A stretch of DNA of 64,000 nucleotides, taken from contig CAZTDD010000016.1 of the NCBI GenBank assembly GCA_964612675.1, positions 1 to 64,000 of the forward strand, given 5' to 3'. Under the pieces are notes generated by a model. It made no database searches and was not told where the DNA came from. It was given only the letters and a program-made list of their open reading frames with translations. The position numbers and the translations under genes are program-made. Of this stretch, positions 52,461 through 61,632 are shown piece by piece. The stretch's first letter is position 1. Every line of letters begins with the position of its first letter. This DNA comes from CAZTDD01 sp964612675 (GTDB lineage: Bacteria; Hinthialibacterota; Hinthialibacteria; Hinthialibacterales; JAKPRU01).

Positions 52461-53345
52461 TTACGCGGGGGTAACTTGTGAATAACCGCAGAGATAGGGT
52501 TTGAACTGAGTGTCGTGAGTCTCGATATGCGCGACATACGCCTCGAACAGTTCGAGAACCATCGCCTGCATATCCCGCGGATTCAGTTCTCCAGAGAGCC
52601 ATTGTTTGACTTCGAAGAGTCTTGCTCTGGTTGCACAGTGCAGCTCCGTGTGTTTCTGGAGGCCGGGATATTGAATATCGATCATCAAAACCTCTTCATC
52701 CGTGAAATGAGTGAACATGAATCCATGGATGAAGTCGAGCAATGAGTGGAATTCGGCCCTGGAAAGCGACTTGGCGTTCTTCAAATACTCCGTCCATTTC
52801 ACAAGGCTCCGGTGTTGCTCGTCGATTTCATCAACACCCAGCAGAAGATCGGGTTTCCAGAATTCTGACGTTTCAGGACTCCACGCGTAATCGACATCGA
52901 TGGTCAATTTGCTTTCCTTTTTGCCTTTGATGTATTGAATAAACTGAATGTCCTGGTTCAAAATGTGATCTCTGACCCAAATGCCGAGCATGCTGTACGC
53001 GACAGCAATCACTTTATTGCGATCCGACTCGGTCGTAATGAACTCTTTGAACTTAAAAATCCTGTCTTTGCATTGATCGTGTTGATCCGCATGATGAGCG
53101 CTTCCCGGATACTTGCCGGCCAGCATCACCTGTTCTTCCGTGTTGAAATGGGTAAGGACATATCGCTGCAGAAAAGCGAGAAGCGGCTTGATCTCCTTGA
53201 AGCCTTGGCCCGCGTTGACGGCGTCTTCGAGCGCCTCGAACCGACGCAGAAGTTCGCGGTGCTGGTCGTCGATGATCTGGTGTCCCGAGACCAGTTCCTC
53301 GGTCCAATTTCGCGGATCGTTTGTGGACGGTGGATTCGTCGTCAT
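52461..53345 (-). CDS. tandem two-domain bacteriohemerythrin
   Basis: 294 residues with two hemerythrin domains in one chain. First (about 12-140): IIDDQHRELL, THFNTEEQVM, HHADQH and DHILNQD. Second (about 165-285): EIDEQHRSLV, THFTDEEVLM, KHTELH and HIETHD. Each has the His/Glu/Asp set for a di-iron site, so two oxygen- or NO-binding centres per chain are expected. No signal peptide or receptor domain. It precedes the efflux operon on the same strand but is separated by the operator region. Confidence 0.9.
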   Translation of the reverse strand: MTTNPPSTNDPRNWTEELVSGHQIIDDQHRELLRRFEALEDAVNAGQGFKEIKPLLAFLQRYVLTHFNTEEQVMLAGKYPGSAHHADQHDQCKDRIFKFKEFITTESDRNKVIAVAYSMLGIWVRDHILNQDIQFIQYIKGKKESKLTIDVDYAWSPETSEFWKPDLLLGVDEIDEQHRSLVKWTEYLKNAKSLSRAEFHSLLDFIHGFMFTHFTDEEVLMIDIQYPGLQKHTELHCATRARLFEVKQWLSGELNPRDMQAMVLELFEAYVAHIETHDTQFKPYLCGYSQVTPA

Positions 53346-53495
53346 CTAGGTTCCCTCTCCCGGTGCGAAACACGGAATTACCCGTTTCGACAGCGCTATT
53401 GGCTCTCAGAACCCGGGTCCAGTCTCTCGGTCCCCGAACCTTCCCCCACCTGCAAGTCGATGTAGATTACTCTGCATATCCCTCGGTGTCAATTA

Positions 53496-53524
53496 GTTTT
53501 TGAGAATCTTGTTTTTGAGAATCT
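53496..53524. repeat. short direct repeat upstream of the hemerythrin gene
   Basis: GTTTTTGAGAATCT occurs at 53496-53509 and again at 53511-53524. It lies about 150 bases before the hemerythrin start and could be a regulator site or slippage product. The rest of 53346-53639 shows no gene. Confidence 0.45.
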
Positions 53525-53639
53525 CTTTTAAACGATTATTGAGATTTCGTCACAGCTCCGTCGATGACCGGAGACAAACACCCTCCCGGTCCGGCTTCTC
53601 TCACTGATTCCCGCGGTTTCAGCAGCAAAGCCCTGCCGC

Positions 53640-55073
53640 CTACGACTCCTCCGTTTCCCGTTCCACCAGTTCAACAAAGCGATGACCGATCGCCAGTGCC
53701 GGATCGAGCGGAACATCGACCGGTTTCACATCGGACGGGATGCTAATCGTCGGGACTTTACGCAGGGTCTTCCCTTCAAACTGAGGCAGCCACTGCTTCT
53801 CCGCTTCGAGGAGTTCTGCGGTCATCTCGCGCGCCTCCGCGAGTGTGCATACAGCGGATGTTAATGGATCCATCGCAACCGCCGCCATCGCCAGTTCAGG
53901 ATCGCCTTCGATTCCCGCACGGACGGTCAATCCCTGCACACGGATATTACTCAAATTCGCCGCCGCACATTGTGGCGGCAAATGCCCAACATAGGTCGGA
54001 TGCAAACCGGAACGATCGGCATAGATGGCGACTTCCGAACAACACTCGTCGGGGAAATCGGCGATAAGGCCGTTATTGCGAATATTCCCATTAAATCGAA
54101 ACACTTTGTCCGCCTCCAGTGCCTCGATAATATACGAACAGTATTCCGCACTTCGCGGTTCCAGTTTCGGCGATTCATAACTAAGAAAATCCACGTCCCT
54201 GTACTTTTCGGCAATCATTTTTCCCCATTTGTAGTACGCACCGGATTCGCCGCCAAAGCCCGGTTCGTCGCAATAGAGATCCAGCGCCTTCTTATTTTTT
54301 CGGAACCACGGAAGATACTCCGACAAGTGACCGGTGCTCTCGGTCATAAAATAGCCGAAATGACGCATCACCTCGCAACGGACTTTTTCATTGACATAAT
54401 ACTCCGGTTTTTCAATGTTCTCGCGCAGGATCGGATAAAGATCTTTTCCGTCTTTCTCAATTTCCAAAAACCATCCCATGTGGTTGATCCCGGCACAAAC
54501 ATAATCGATCTCTTCTTTCGGAACACCCACATATCCGGAAATCAAATCCAATGTGGTTTGGACACCGTGACAAAGTCCGACGAATTTTACTTTCTCTGTC
54601 TGGCCCAGTGTCCAACAGCAGGTCGCCATCGGATTGACATAATTGAGGATCAAAGCATTCGGACACAACTCCGCTACATCGTCGACAATTCCCTGCAAGA
54701 CAGGAATGGAACGAAGGGTGCGGAAAATGCCGCCGGGGTTCATCGTATCGCCGATGCACTGATCCACACCGTATTTGAGTGGGATTTCGTAATCCATCCC
54801 GAACGCCTCGAATCCGCCGATTTGAAATATGAGAATCACATAATCCGCGTCCCGCAACGCCTCTCGACGGTCGGTTGTGGCGTGGACCTGGGCAGGCAGA
54901 CCATTTTCCTGGATCACACGCTTTGCGTAATTCTCGATGCGCGACAGCTTTTCTTTTCCGGGGCTCATCAATACAAACGTACTGTCGGCTGTCGCCTCGG
55001 TGGCCATAATGTCCATCATAAGCGTCTTGCAGAATACAATACTTCCTGCGCCAATAATTGCGATTTTCGGCAT
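53640..55073 (-). CDS. GH4-family glycosidase (alpha-galactosidase/MelA-like)
   Basis: 477 residues of glycoside hydrolase family 4, which use NAD+ and a divalent metal in a redox-assisted mechanism. The NAD motif is IAIIGAGSIVF; the metal-site segments are NPMATCCW, GLCHGV and GINHMGW. The Cys and His in these segments are those of the MelA branch. No signal peptide: cytoplasmic. It lies 26 bases after the GH2 gene, so both glycosidases may be co-expressed. Confidence 0.9.
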   Translation of the reverse strand: MPKIAIIGAGSIVFCKTLMMDIMATEATADSTFVLMSPGKEKLSRIENYAKRVIQENGLPAQVHATTDRREALRDADYVILIFQIGGFEAFGMDYEIPLKYGVDQCIGDTMNPGGIFRTLRSIPVLQGIVDDVAELCPNALILNYVNPMATCCWTLGQTEKVKFVGLCHGVQTTLDLISGYVGVPKEEIDYVCAGINHMGWFLEIEKDGKDLYPILRENIEKPEYYVNEKVRCEVMRHFGYFMTESTGHLSEYLPWFRKNKKALDLYCDEPGFGGESGAYYKWGKMIAEKYRDVDFLSYESPKLEPRSAEYCSYIIEALEADKVFRFNGNIRNNGLIADFPDECCSEVAIYADRSGLHPTYVGHLPPQCAAANLSNIRVQGLTVRAGIEGDPELAMAAVAMDPLTSAVCTLAEAREMTAELLEAEKQWLPQFEGKTLRKVPTISIPSDVKPVDVPLDPALAIGHRFVELVERETEES

Positions 55074-55099
55074 GATTGAATCCTCCCGTCCCGATGGAA

Positions 55100-57868
55100 C
55101 TACTGAATCTCCTGTTTCGTTTCGACAATCAAAGTGGGATCGACCGGATAACGGCCTTCTCGCTCTCCGTAGATTGAGATTCCCCCCTTGTGCGCGGCGT
55201 TTTCTTTTACCTGATAGGCTACAACGATCTCCCCGTTCTCGTTGGCTTTGCTCATCACTTCCGAGAGCTGATCTGCTGTAAGATCGATCTCCTCAAGGAA
55301 GCCATAGGCGCTGGGATGACGCCCCGAGAGATTCGACAACAGTCCGCGAATATCCGCAGGATCGTCCGGTATCATATACGTCCCGATCGTCACGCCGTTC
55401 ATTGTGACGGTCACATCGGTTGGGAATTTCTTGTCCGGTTCCGTTTGCGGGTAATCCCCCGGTTTGATTCGATCTTTCCAGTCGATCTTGGCCGTTCCGG
55501 CGCGAGCACCAATTTCCGTCAGTAAAGTCATTGTCTCCGGTTCGGCATCCAGAACATTCTTCGGAATCCGCACCCTGTATTCCACGCGGCCGGCGCCTTC
55601 CGCGAACAGTTTTTCGGCATCGTCAAATTTTTCGACTTTATTGTCCCATATTTCGCGGTGCGTATCGCCCGGTTTCCAGCGGAGAACACATTGCGTGCCT
55701 TCGATTTCTTCGCGGTGAGCGGGTTCAGTCAATGTGTGAAATGTGGCGAAATTTCGTGCAAGCAAATTCCGCTCGCTGTCTTCCGCGATCGCACAAAGGA
55801 CATAGAGCATTGGTTTTTCGGGGAGTGGCCCGATGGTGAGTTTCGCCAATGGAGATACCGCGGTGTGCGGCGCCGAGGCGCGGGTCCGAAGACCGGCGGT
55901 CGACCAGCTTTTGCCGAATTCGTCCACACCGGTCAGACGCCAGCTGACTAGGACTGTCTCGTCCCCCTTTCCGGAAAATCGGCTGATCCAGGTAGTCACA
56001 TCCATGGTTTCACCGGGCTGCCGCGCTTCCAGCGGAACCAGGTCGATCCCGACCATATCGAGGTTGTTAATGTCCCGGTAGCTGAACGGCGGCTGACCGC
56101 TGGGAACGGGAATCAACTCTTCATAACCAAACTCTTTTGGACTGCGATCATAATCCATCATCCCGTTGTGTTCCCACTCGATGTCCTGGAGTTCGGTATA
56201 AATATAACCGCAGACTTTTTCGTGACGGCGTAATTCCGTGGTGAGATAATGCAGACACCAGGATATATCCCGGTCGCCCATGCCTGCGCTGACTCCACCG
56301 TATTCACTGTTCATCAACGGTTCCGTCCCCTGCACGTTGCCGCCGATATAATTGAAGCTCGATCCGGGATACGTTTTATCGACGACCTCCTGTATGTGGT
56401 TCCTCGCTTTCTCAAAATCGTAAATGTAGAAATGCCATGAATTGATATCGGTCAACACATGGTCGTATCGACAGGGGGAATTATCTTCGACAAGGCGAGT
56501 CGGATCGAGTTCTTTCGTATGGCGAACCAGGCCTTTTACCCACTGTTGTCCCTCTTCTGTTTTGTGTTTTTCCAGGCCCCAGGTCTCGTTAAACAGTACC
56601 CAAGAAAAAATGCACGGATGGTTTTTGTCTCGTGCTACAGAGGCTTCCAGCATATCCGTAAAATACTCTTTCGCTGTCCGATCGTAGCGTCTGAAATTCG
56701 GCATGTCCTGCTGGATCAGAAGCCCGAGTCGATCCGCCCAGTAGTAGAAGCGAGGTTCTTCCACTTTGATATGGATACGCAGGAAATTGAATCCGAATTC
56801 CAATGCTTTTTCCACGTCGAGTTTTGTCGCGTCGTCATCGGGAAAAGTATAAACCCCGTCGGGATGAAATGATTGATCGAGCGCCCCGATCAGGTAAATC
56901 GGCTGTCCGTTGAGACAAATATATTCGTAGGTCTTGTCTTTCAGCGGTTTTCGGCTGATCGAACGTATACCGAAATAGGTGTGAATCGTGTCGAAAACCT
57001 GGGCGTTGGATTTCAAGGTAAATCGGCAAAAATACAAGTTCGGATTCTCGGGTGTCCAGAGGCGGGGCGAGACCACCCGGAACGTAAGGTTCATTCTGTT
57101 ATCTTCCACTTGAAAAGTCAGTGGACTGCCAAATCTCTGCGTATGCAGCGCCCCCTCTGGGTCGTCCTCGGGAGCCATTTCGAGAAAGAGACGGTCTTTC
57201 AGGTCGCCGGCGATTTCGAGTTTCCAGGAAACCGATCCTGTCTCCGGGTTGGTGGTGACCGTCGCGTCCTTGATCCAATACTTGTCGCGCGCTTCCAGGT
57301 ACACGGTTTGCCAGATGCCACTTGTGGGTGTGTACCAGCCGGTCTGTTTCCCGGAAGGTTGGCTGGGATCGAGGGGATCGAATGCACGGATCACGAGGTG
57401 GTTCTCTTCTCCGCGTCGGCAGAGGTCGGTGACATCGAATTCGAACGGTGTATAGCCGCCGATATGTTGTCCAACCTCGTGCCCGTTGACCCAGACAGTC
57501 GTTTTGAAATCAACCGCACCGAACACAATCCAGACACGTTTTTCAGCCCAATCTTCGGGAACGTCAAACGAGCGGAAATACCACCCCGTACCCCGCCTAT
57601 CCGGTTCGTGAATTCCCGACAGTTTGCTCTCCCAAGGGAACGGCACAAGGATGTCGCGCGTTTCGACATCGGTTTTGGGCCATTGGTGCCACCCGGCGTC
57701 TTCGCCATCTTGATTCTCTTCAAAGGTGAACTGCCAGGTCCCGTTCAGGTTGGTCCATTGATCGCGGCGCCAGTCGGGACGGGGATGCTCCGGCTTGGGG
57801 ATGGCTGCAAATGCGCTCATAGCAAGGACTCCGGTGAGAAGTACCAGCGGAAAGAAAAACCGTCTCAT
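55100..57868 (-). CDS. exported GH2-family glycosidase
   Basis: 922 residues with a signal peptide (about 1-21, ending AFAA). Sugar-binding domain (TWQF, TGWYFRSFDVP, VWVNGHEVGQHIGGYTPFEFDVT), immunoglobulin-like domain, then the catalytic TIM barrel with acid/base Glu in FNETWG and nucleophile Glu in MNSEYGG. Long C-terminal extension. The family includes beta-galactosidases, glucuronidases and mannosidases; specificity is not clear. The ATG at 57868 is chosen for GGAGGC upstream and the signal peptide. It is upstream of the GH4 gene in the same operon. Confidence 0.9.
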   Translation of the reverse strand: MRRFFFPLVLLTGVLAMSAFAAIPKPEHPRPDWRRDQWTNLNGTWQFTFEENQDGEDAGWHQWPKTDVETRDILVPFPWESKLSGIHEPDRRGTGWYFRSFDVPEDWAEKRVWIVFGAVDFKTTVWVNGHEVGQHIGGYTPFEFDVTDLCRRGEENHLVIRAFDPLDPSQPSGKQTGWYTPTSGIWQTVYLEARDKYWIKDATVTTNPETGSVSWKLEIAGDLKDRLFLEMAPEDDPEGALHTQRFGSPLTFQVEDNRMNLTFRVVSPRLWTPENPNLYFCRFTLKSNAQVFDTIHTYFGIRSISRKPLKDKTYEYICLNGQPIYLIGALDQSFHPDGVYTFPDDDATKLDVEKALEFGFNFLRIHIKVEEPRFYYWADRLGLLIQQDMPNFRRYDRTAKEYFTDMLEASVARDKNHPCIFSWVLFNETWGLEKHKTEEGQQWVKGLVRHTKELDPTRLVEDNSPCRYDHVLTDINSWHFYIYDFEKARNHIQEVVDKTYPGSSFNYIGGNVQGTEPLMNSEYGGVSAGMGDRDISWCLHYLTTELRRHEKVCGYIYTELQDIEWEHNGMMDYDRSPKEFGYEELIPVPSGQPPFSYRDINNLDMVGIDLVPLEARQPGETMDVTTWISRFSGKGDETVLVSWRLTGVDEFGKSWSTAGLRTRASAPHTAVSPLAKLTIGPLPEKPMLYVLCAIAEDSERNLLARNFATFHTLTEPAHREEIEGTQCVLRWKPGDTHREIWDNKVEKFDDAEKLFAEGAGRVEYRVRIPKNVLDAEPETMTLLTEIGARAGTAKIDWKDRIKPGDYPQTEPDKKFPTDVTVTMNGVTIGTYMIPDDPADIRGLLSNLSGRHPSAYGFLEEIDLTADQLSEVMSKANENGEIVVAYQVKENAAHKGGISIYGEREGRYPVDPTLIVETKQEIQ

Positions 57869-58002
57869 GATCTGCCTCCGGACAATACCAGGTTGAATGC
57901 ATGAGAGTACCACCGGTCGAAAGGAAGGTGAATGTCTGGAGAGGGAGTATTACGACTGTGTTTGCGTAGTATCTCAGGCAGCTACTGCCAACGACAAATG
58001 GA

Positions 58003-58263
58003 TCAACGATACGATTCTCTGCGGTGCTGAATGTGAATCACAACAACTTTGTTAATATCGTCATAAACATCATAAATTACGCGGTATGTACCGATACGAA
58101 GGCGATAGCGTTGTCGAAATCCGTGCAATTTGATCGCACTCCGAGGTCTGGGCGTCCCCTGAAGGCTTAAAACAACTCTATCTACACGCTCGAGTATTTC
58201 ACTTGGAAGTGCCCTCAAGTCGCGACAAGCGGTTTTCGTCACGACCACCTGATATTCATCCAT
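58003..58263 (-). CDS. RelE/ParE-family toxin
   Basis: 86 residues with the RelE-type fold: YQVVVTKTACRDLRALP, KLHGFRQRYRLRIGTYRVIYDV and a basic C-terminus (HIQHRRESYR). Likely a ribosome-dependent mRNA endonuclease or gyrase-type toxin. Its start directly follows the antitoxin stop (TGAATG). Confidence 0.9.
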   Translation of the reverse strand: MDEYQVVVTKTACRDLRALPSEILERVDRVVLSLQGTPRPRSAIKLHGFRQRYRLRIGTYRVIYDVYDDINKVVVIHIQHRRESYR

Positions 58264-58572
58264 TCAATCAAGCCCCAGCTCTTTTCGGACTTCCTCATAC
58301 GGTATCCATTCGCCCGGTTCGCGCAGAGCCGCCTCAATTTCAGGTATGTCGAGGCGATCCCAGATCTTATCCCACACCTCGTTAAGCCGCGGCCCCGCCT
58401 CCTCATCCCCACGCGCTAATGCCTTCAGCTCCCGTATGACAGCTTGTTGCTCGTCTTCAGTCAGGCAAGGAATATCTTGGAGAGGGAGTTCCACTCGATC
58501 CGGTAGCCCGTGGTCGGCAATGTACTGTTCAAGAAGGTTTCTCGTTTTCGTAGACGGTGAATTCGTTTTCAT
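58264..58572 (-). CDS. antitoxin of the RelE-type pair
   Basis: 102 acidic residues upstream of and touching the toxin gene. A central helical part (LTEDEQQAVIRELKALARG) and a C-terminal stretch (GEWIPYEEVRKELGLD) of the kind that wraps RelE toxins. No classic DNA-binding motif is obvious. Assigned mainly by position. Spacer 58573-58737 shows no gene. Confidence 0.75.
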   Translation of the reverse strand: MKTNSPSTKTRNLLEQYIADHGLPDRVELPLQDIPCLTEDEQQAVIRELKALARGDEEAGPRLNEVWDKIWDRLDIPEIEAALREPGEWIPYEEVRKELGLD

Positions 58573-58737
58573 GGGCCTTTTCCTTCAGAAACACGAGCAT
58601 TCGTGAGTCGGTAGGTGGGGTAGCAACGCGACCAATGTCAGTCCGACGCCCCACTTCTCCGGGGCAGCCCCCACCAGGAACCTCAATCTAATATATCACC
58701 GCATTCAATCCGTTCAACAATCGATGTAGGGCTGTGT

Positions 58738-59094
58738 CTACGTGGACGAGCCTAGTTCCTCTTGTAAGCCACGCTGAATCCATTTCGTAACCCATGAGTT
58801 GATACTCTCAGCGCTCGCTTTTGAAGCGATAGAGATGTTGCGATGCGTCTCCGGTGACAAACGCAATTGGAACCGGCCCGAGAACGGCTTCTCCGGCTTC
58901 TCTCCCAACTCTCTACACCATTCCAGGTAATCATCAACCGAATCTCGAAAAGCCCTCTTGACTTCGTCGACTGTTTCGGCTTGGAACGTGATCACGTCAC
59001 GTAGTCCCAACACCTCCCCGTGAAGCAAGCCGGATTCAGTGTCCACTTCGACAAACCCTGCATAGTCCTTGTATCTCATTATAGAACTGTTCAT
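58738..59094 (-). CDS. HicB-family antitoxin (with ribbon-helix-helix C-terminus)
   Basis: 118 residues: a degenerate RNase-H-like N-domain (RYKDYAGFVEVDTESGLLHGEVLG, then FQAETVDEVKRAFRDSVDDYLEWC) and a C-terminal ribbon-helix-helix (FQLRLSPETHRNISIASKASAESIN). No hicA gene is visible on either side, so it is orphaned or acts as a lone regulator. GGGAG lies 7 bases before the ATG. Confidence 0.82.
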   Translation of the reverse strand: MNSSIMRYKDYAGFVEVDTESGLLHGEVLGLRDVITFQAETVDEVKRAFRDSVDDYLEWCRELGEKPEKPFSGRFQLRLSPETHRNISIASKASAESINSWVTKWIQRGLQEELGSST

Positions 59095-59272
59095 GGCTTC
59101 ACTCCCGCTGTCTTTCGTGTTTTCGTGATGCCTTCGTGTCTTCGTGTTTCAAGATTACACTGAGCTTCGGTCCCCCTCAAATCACCAGTCTGTTCAGTTC
59201 ACCATTCTGTTCAGTAGATATTTTCTCTATATCCACTAATGTTACCATGATTGAAAGAACAAGGCGGCATCA

Positions 59273-61240
59273 ATGTCCGGCAGCAGAATCTCACGTCTAT
59301 ACTTCCTCCTCTCCGTTCTGGTCGCAGTTCTCTTTGCGGTCTACACGCTGGCGTACACAAACGGGATTTCTTGCCCGCCGCTCGATGACTCCTTCATTCA
59401 TTACCAATACGCCAGAATGATCGCCGAAGGGCATCCGTTCTCTTACAACTCGGTGGATGGATACACGAAGGGTGCGACGAGTTTCCTCTATCCCATCCTC
59501 CTTGCACCGTTTTTTCGGATCGGACTCGAAGGACTCTGGATCTTTCTGCCTGCGTTTCTGATCGGGTTGGTTTCGCTCTATGTGAGTGCAGTATATATCC
59601 GCCGTTTGCTTCTTTCCATAACCGAAAACGAGGAGGCGTCGGCGGTTGCCGGCTTTCTTGTGATTCTCAACGGTCCTCTGCTGTGGGGATTTTTGAGCGG
59701 TATGGAGATCGGCCTGTTTTGCGCTTTGCTGACGGCATTTCTCTATTATGCAGTAGAAGAAAAACCGGGACGAACCGGCCTTGCGGGTGTATTTCTCTGC
59801 CTCACGCGTCCGGAAGGGGCGGTTGCGGTTGCCGTTGTGTGGCTGATCAAAGCGATCGGCAAACGACGTTTTCCCGGCTTTGCACTGACTATTCCCCTGC
59901 TGGCGGCCCTCGTGCCCTCTGCAATCCACCTCTATATGACCGGCGACCCTCGCCAGAACGGTCTTGTCGCAAAGTCATACCTCTGGAAAAGCGAAGCCTA
60001 CTCTCTGCCCTGGGTGGAGATTCTTGCGACGTCCTCCTCACGATTTGTACGAGCGATCTACGGTGGTCTATCCAGCCAATTCTGCGGATACTTGCCTGTG
60101 TTCCCCGTGGGATTGGCCGTTTTGGGGATCTCGTGGAGTGTCCAAAACAGTCAGCGATGGTTCAACATACAGCTGGCATTCGTCTTTCTCGCCCTCATCG
60201 GCGTTCCCTCGATAGTCTTTCAGGGCTGGTGGCATCATTCGCGATACCTAATGCCCGCCGCTACACTCCTGGTGCTCTTCATTGGCCTCGGAATCCACGT
60301 GCTGCGAACAGCTGTCTCCGGAAACCTGGCGAGGGGCTGTGCGGGTGTCCTGCTCGCCGCGAGTGCTCTCCACGTGCCCTACTGGGCCTACACGTACGGA
60401 AAGAACGCGCGCGAAATCCAGGCACAGGATATCGCGGCCGCCAACTGGCTTCTGAGCGAAGGCAAACAGTACCGATATCCGGCGGTTTTCGACGCCGGAG
60501 CAATTCCCTATTTGTCCGGACGGCACTGTTTCGACCTTTTTGGATTGACAACGGAGGGCGTCGTCCAGTGGGCCCGTGAGGGTGAGGGGAGCATGTTTGA
60601 AAAACTGGAGCGATTGCAGGAGAAACCGGACCTGCTCATTGTTCACGATCATTGGTTTCCGAATCTGTGGCGAATTGTTGCCGGAGAGGAGCTGGAGCGG
60701 TTCGTGGTTCCTCAGCCCGAAATTGTGACCACCGGAATTGTCCGCGTGAGACGATTCGACGGTTCGCTTCTGAACACAGGCGAGATACCCGTACATCTGC
60801 AATCCGGCCGCGAGCTTGTCGACGAGTTGGACGTTGCCGATTTGGAGAGTGAGAAAGCGCATAGTTATCGAATCGATCTGATTTATCCGGACCACCCCCC
60901 CAGCTCGCTGGTTCGAGAATCCAAACATGGAGATCGGACGATTGCCGATGGGGGACGAGGTATTCTCGGCTCTGAATCGTTTGACATTGAATTGCAGACC
61001 TCGGGCGAATTCCTACTGATTGTCCGTTGCCGCACTGCGACGGGACGTGTTGTCGAGCTGGAATGTGACGGTGTCCCGCTGGCAGCGGTGGAAGCGCCTC
61101 CCTCGGATGGGTTGCTGGAGATCTCATGCGCCGTTTCTCCTCCCAATAGCGGCTTGACAAGAACCCTTCTCGTCCGTTCGTGGAACGAAGAGGAACCGTT
61201 TCAGCCGTTCGAGTCATATCATTATTGGGTCTATCAATAG
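59273..61240 (+). CDS. GT-C-type membrane glycosyltransferase-like protein
   Basis: 655 residues. About ten or more membrane helices in residues 1-375, then a soluble part of about 280. The first external loop has PPLDDSFIHYQYARMIAEG, the acidic DDS-type motif of GT-C glycosyltransferases that use polyprenyl-linked sugars. The soluble part has small beta-rich segments and no recognised family. Acceptor unknown. It is a single gene; the spacer after it is filled by repeats. Confidence 0.8.
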   Translation: MSGSRISRLYFLLSVLVAVLFAVYTLAYTNGISCPPLDDSFIHYQYARMIAEGHPFSYNSVDGYTKGATSFLYPILLAPFFRIGLEGLWIFLPAFLIGLVSLYVSAVYIRRLLLSITENEEASAVAGFLVILNGPLLWGFLSGMEIGLFCALLTAFLYYAVEEKPGRTGLAGVFLCLTRPEGAVAVAVVWLIKAIGKRRFPGFALTIPLLAALVPSAIHLYMTGDPRQNGLVAKSYLWKSEAYSLPWVEILATSSSRFVRAIYGGLSSQFCGYLPVFPVGLAVLGISWSVQNSQRWFNIQLAFVFLALIGVPSIVFQGWWHHSRYLMPAATLLVLFIGLGIHVLRTAVSGNLARGCAGVLLAASALHVPYWAYTYGKNAREIQAQDIAAANWLLSEGKQYRYPAVFDAGAIPYLSGRHCFDLFGLTTEGVVQWAREGEGSMFEKLERLQEKPDLLIVHDHWFPNLWRIVAGEELERFVVPQPEIVTTGIVRVRRFDGSLLNTGEIPVHLQSGRELVDELDVADLESEKAHSYRIDLIYPDHPPSSLVRESKHGDRTIADGGRGILGSESFDIELQTSGEFLLIVRCRTATGRVVELECDGVPLAAVEAPPSDGLLEISCAVSPPNSGLTRTLLVRSWNEEEPFQPFESYHYWVYQ

Positions 61241-61442
61241 ACACTTCCCCCGCCGGACTCATCTCGCGAGGGTTTGCTTCGGTCGAGGCGAATGTCAGAA
61301 TAGAGACAGGCAAAGTCTCTGCGCGTTCGTAGAGCAGGGTTTTCGACCGCTTCTGAGTCTCCCCGGTCTTCTCAGCTTCACCCGGAAGTCTGAGGATCAG
61401 TAGCGGGGCGTTTGTAGGAGCGCTGGGTGGTGTACAGAATGG

Positions 61443-61595
61443 TCAACCCCCTCCTACACCCAATGTCATTGAGTTAAGGAGATGACGGGCCTTTCGCGGG
61501 AGGGCGAACCAACCGTAGTGTAAGCGGCAGCGATTCGAGTTGGTTATCGTCTCAATTTCCCTCCCCAAGACTGGGGAGGGTTCGGGTGGGGTTGA
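61443..61595. repeat. repeat cluster before the DUF362 gene
   Basis: TCAACCCCCTCCTACAC (61443-61459), then CCAATGTCATTGAGTTA (61460-61476), a GGGAGGGCGA fragment (61498-61507), and an inverted TCCCTCCCC...GGGGAGGGTTCGGGT unit (61556-61595). The last is nearly the exact inverse of 22996-23036. The spacer 61241-61632 has no gene. Confidence 0.7.
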
Positions 61596-61632
61596 CAGAT
61601 AATCCAAGGGCCTTTTTCAGGACCACCGCACA

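Noticed and set aside
53970..55079. 369-codon frame on the plus strand
   Set aside because: It is exactly antisense to the GH4 gene, has no family features, and the minus-strand product is clear.
56873..57904. 343-codon frame on the plus strand
   Set aside because: Antisense shadow of the GH2 gene.
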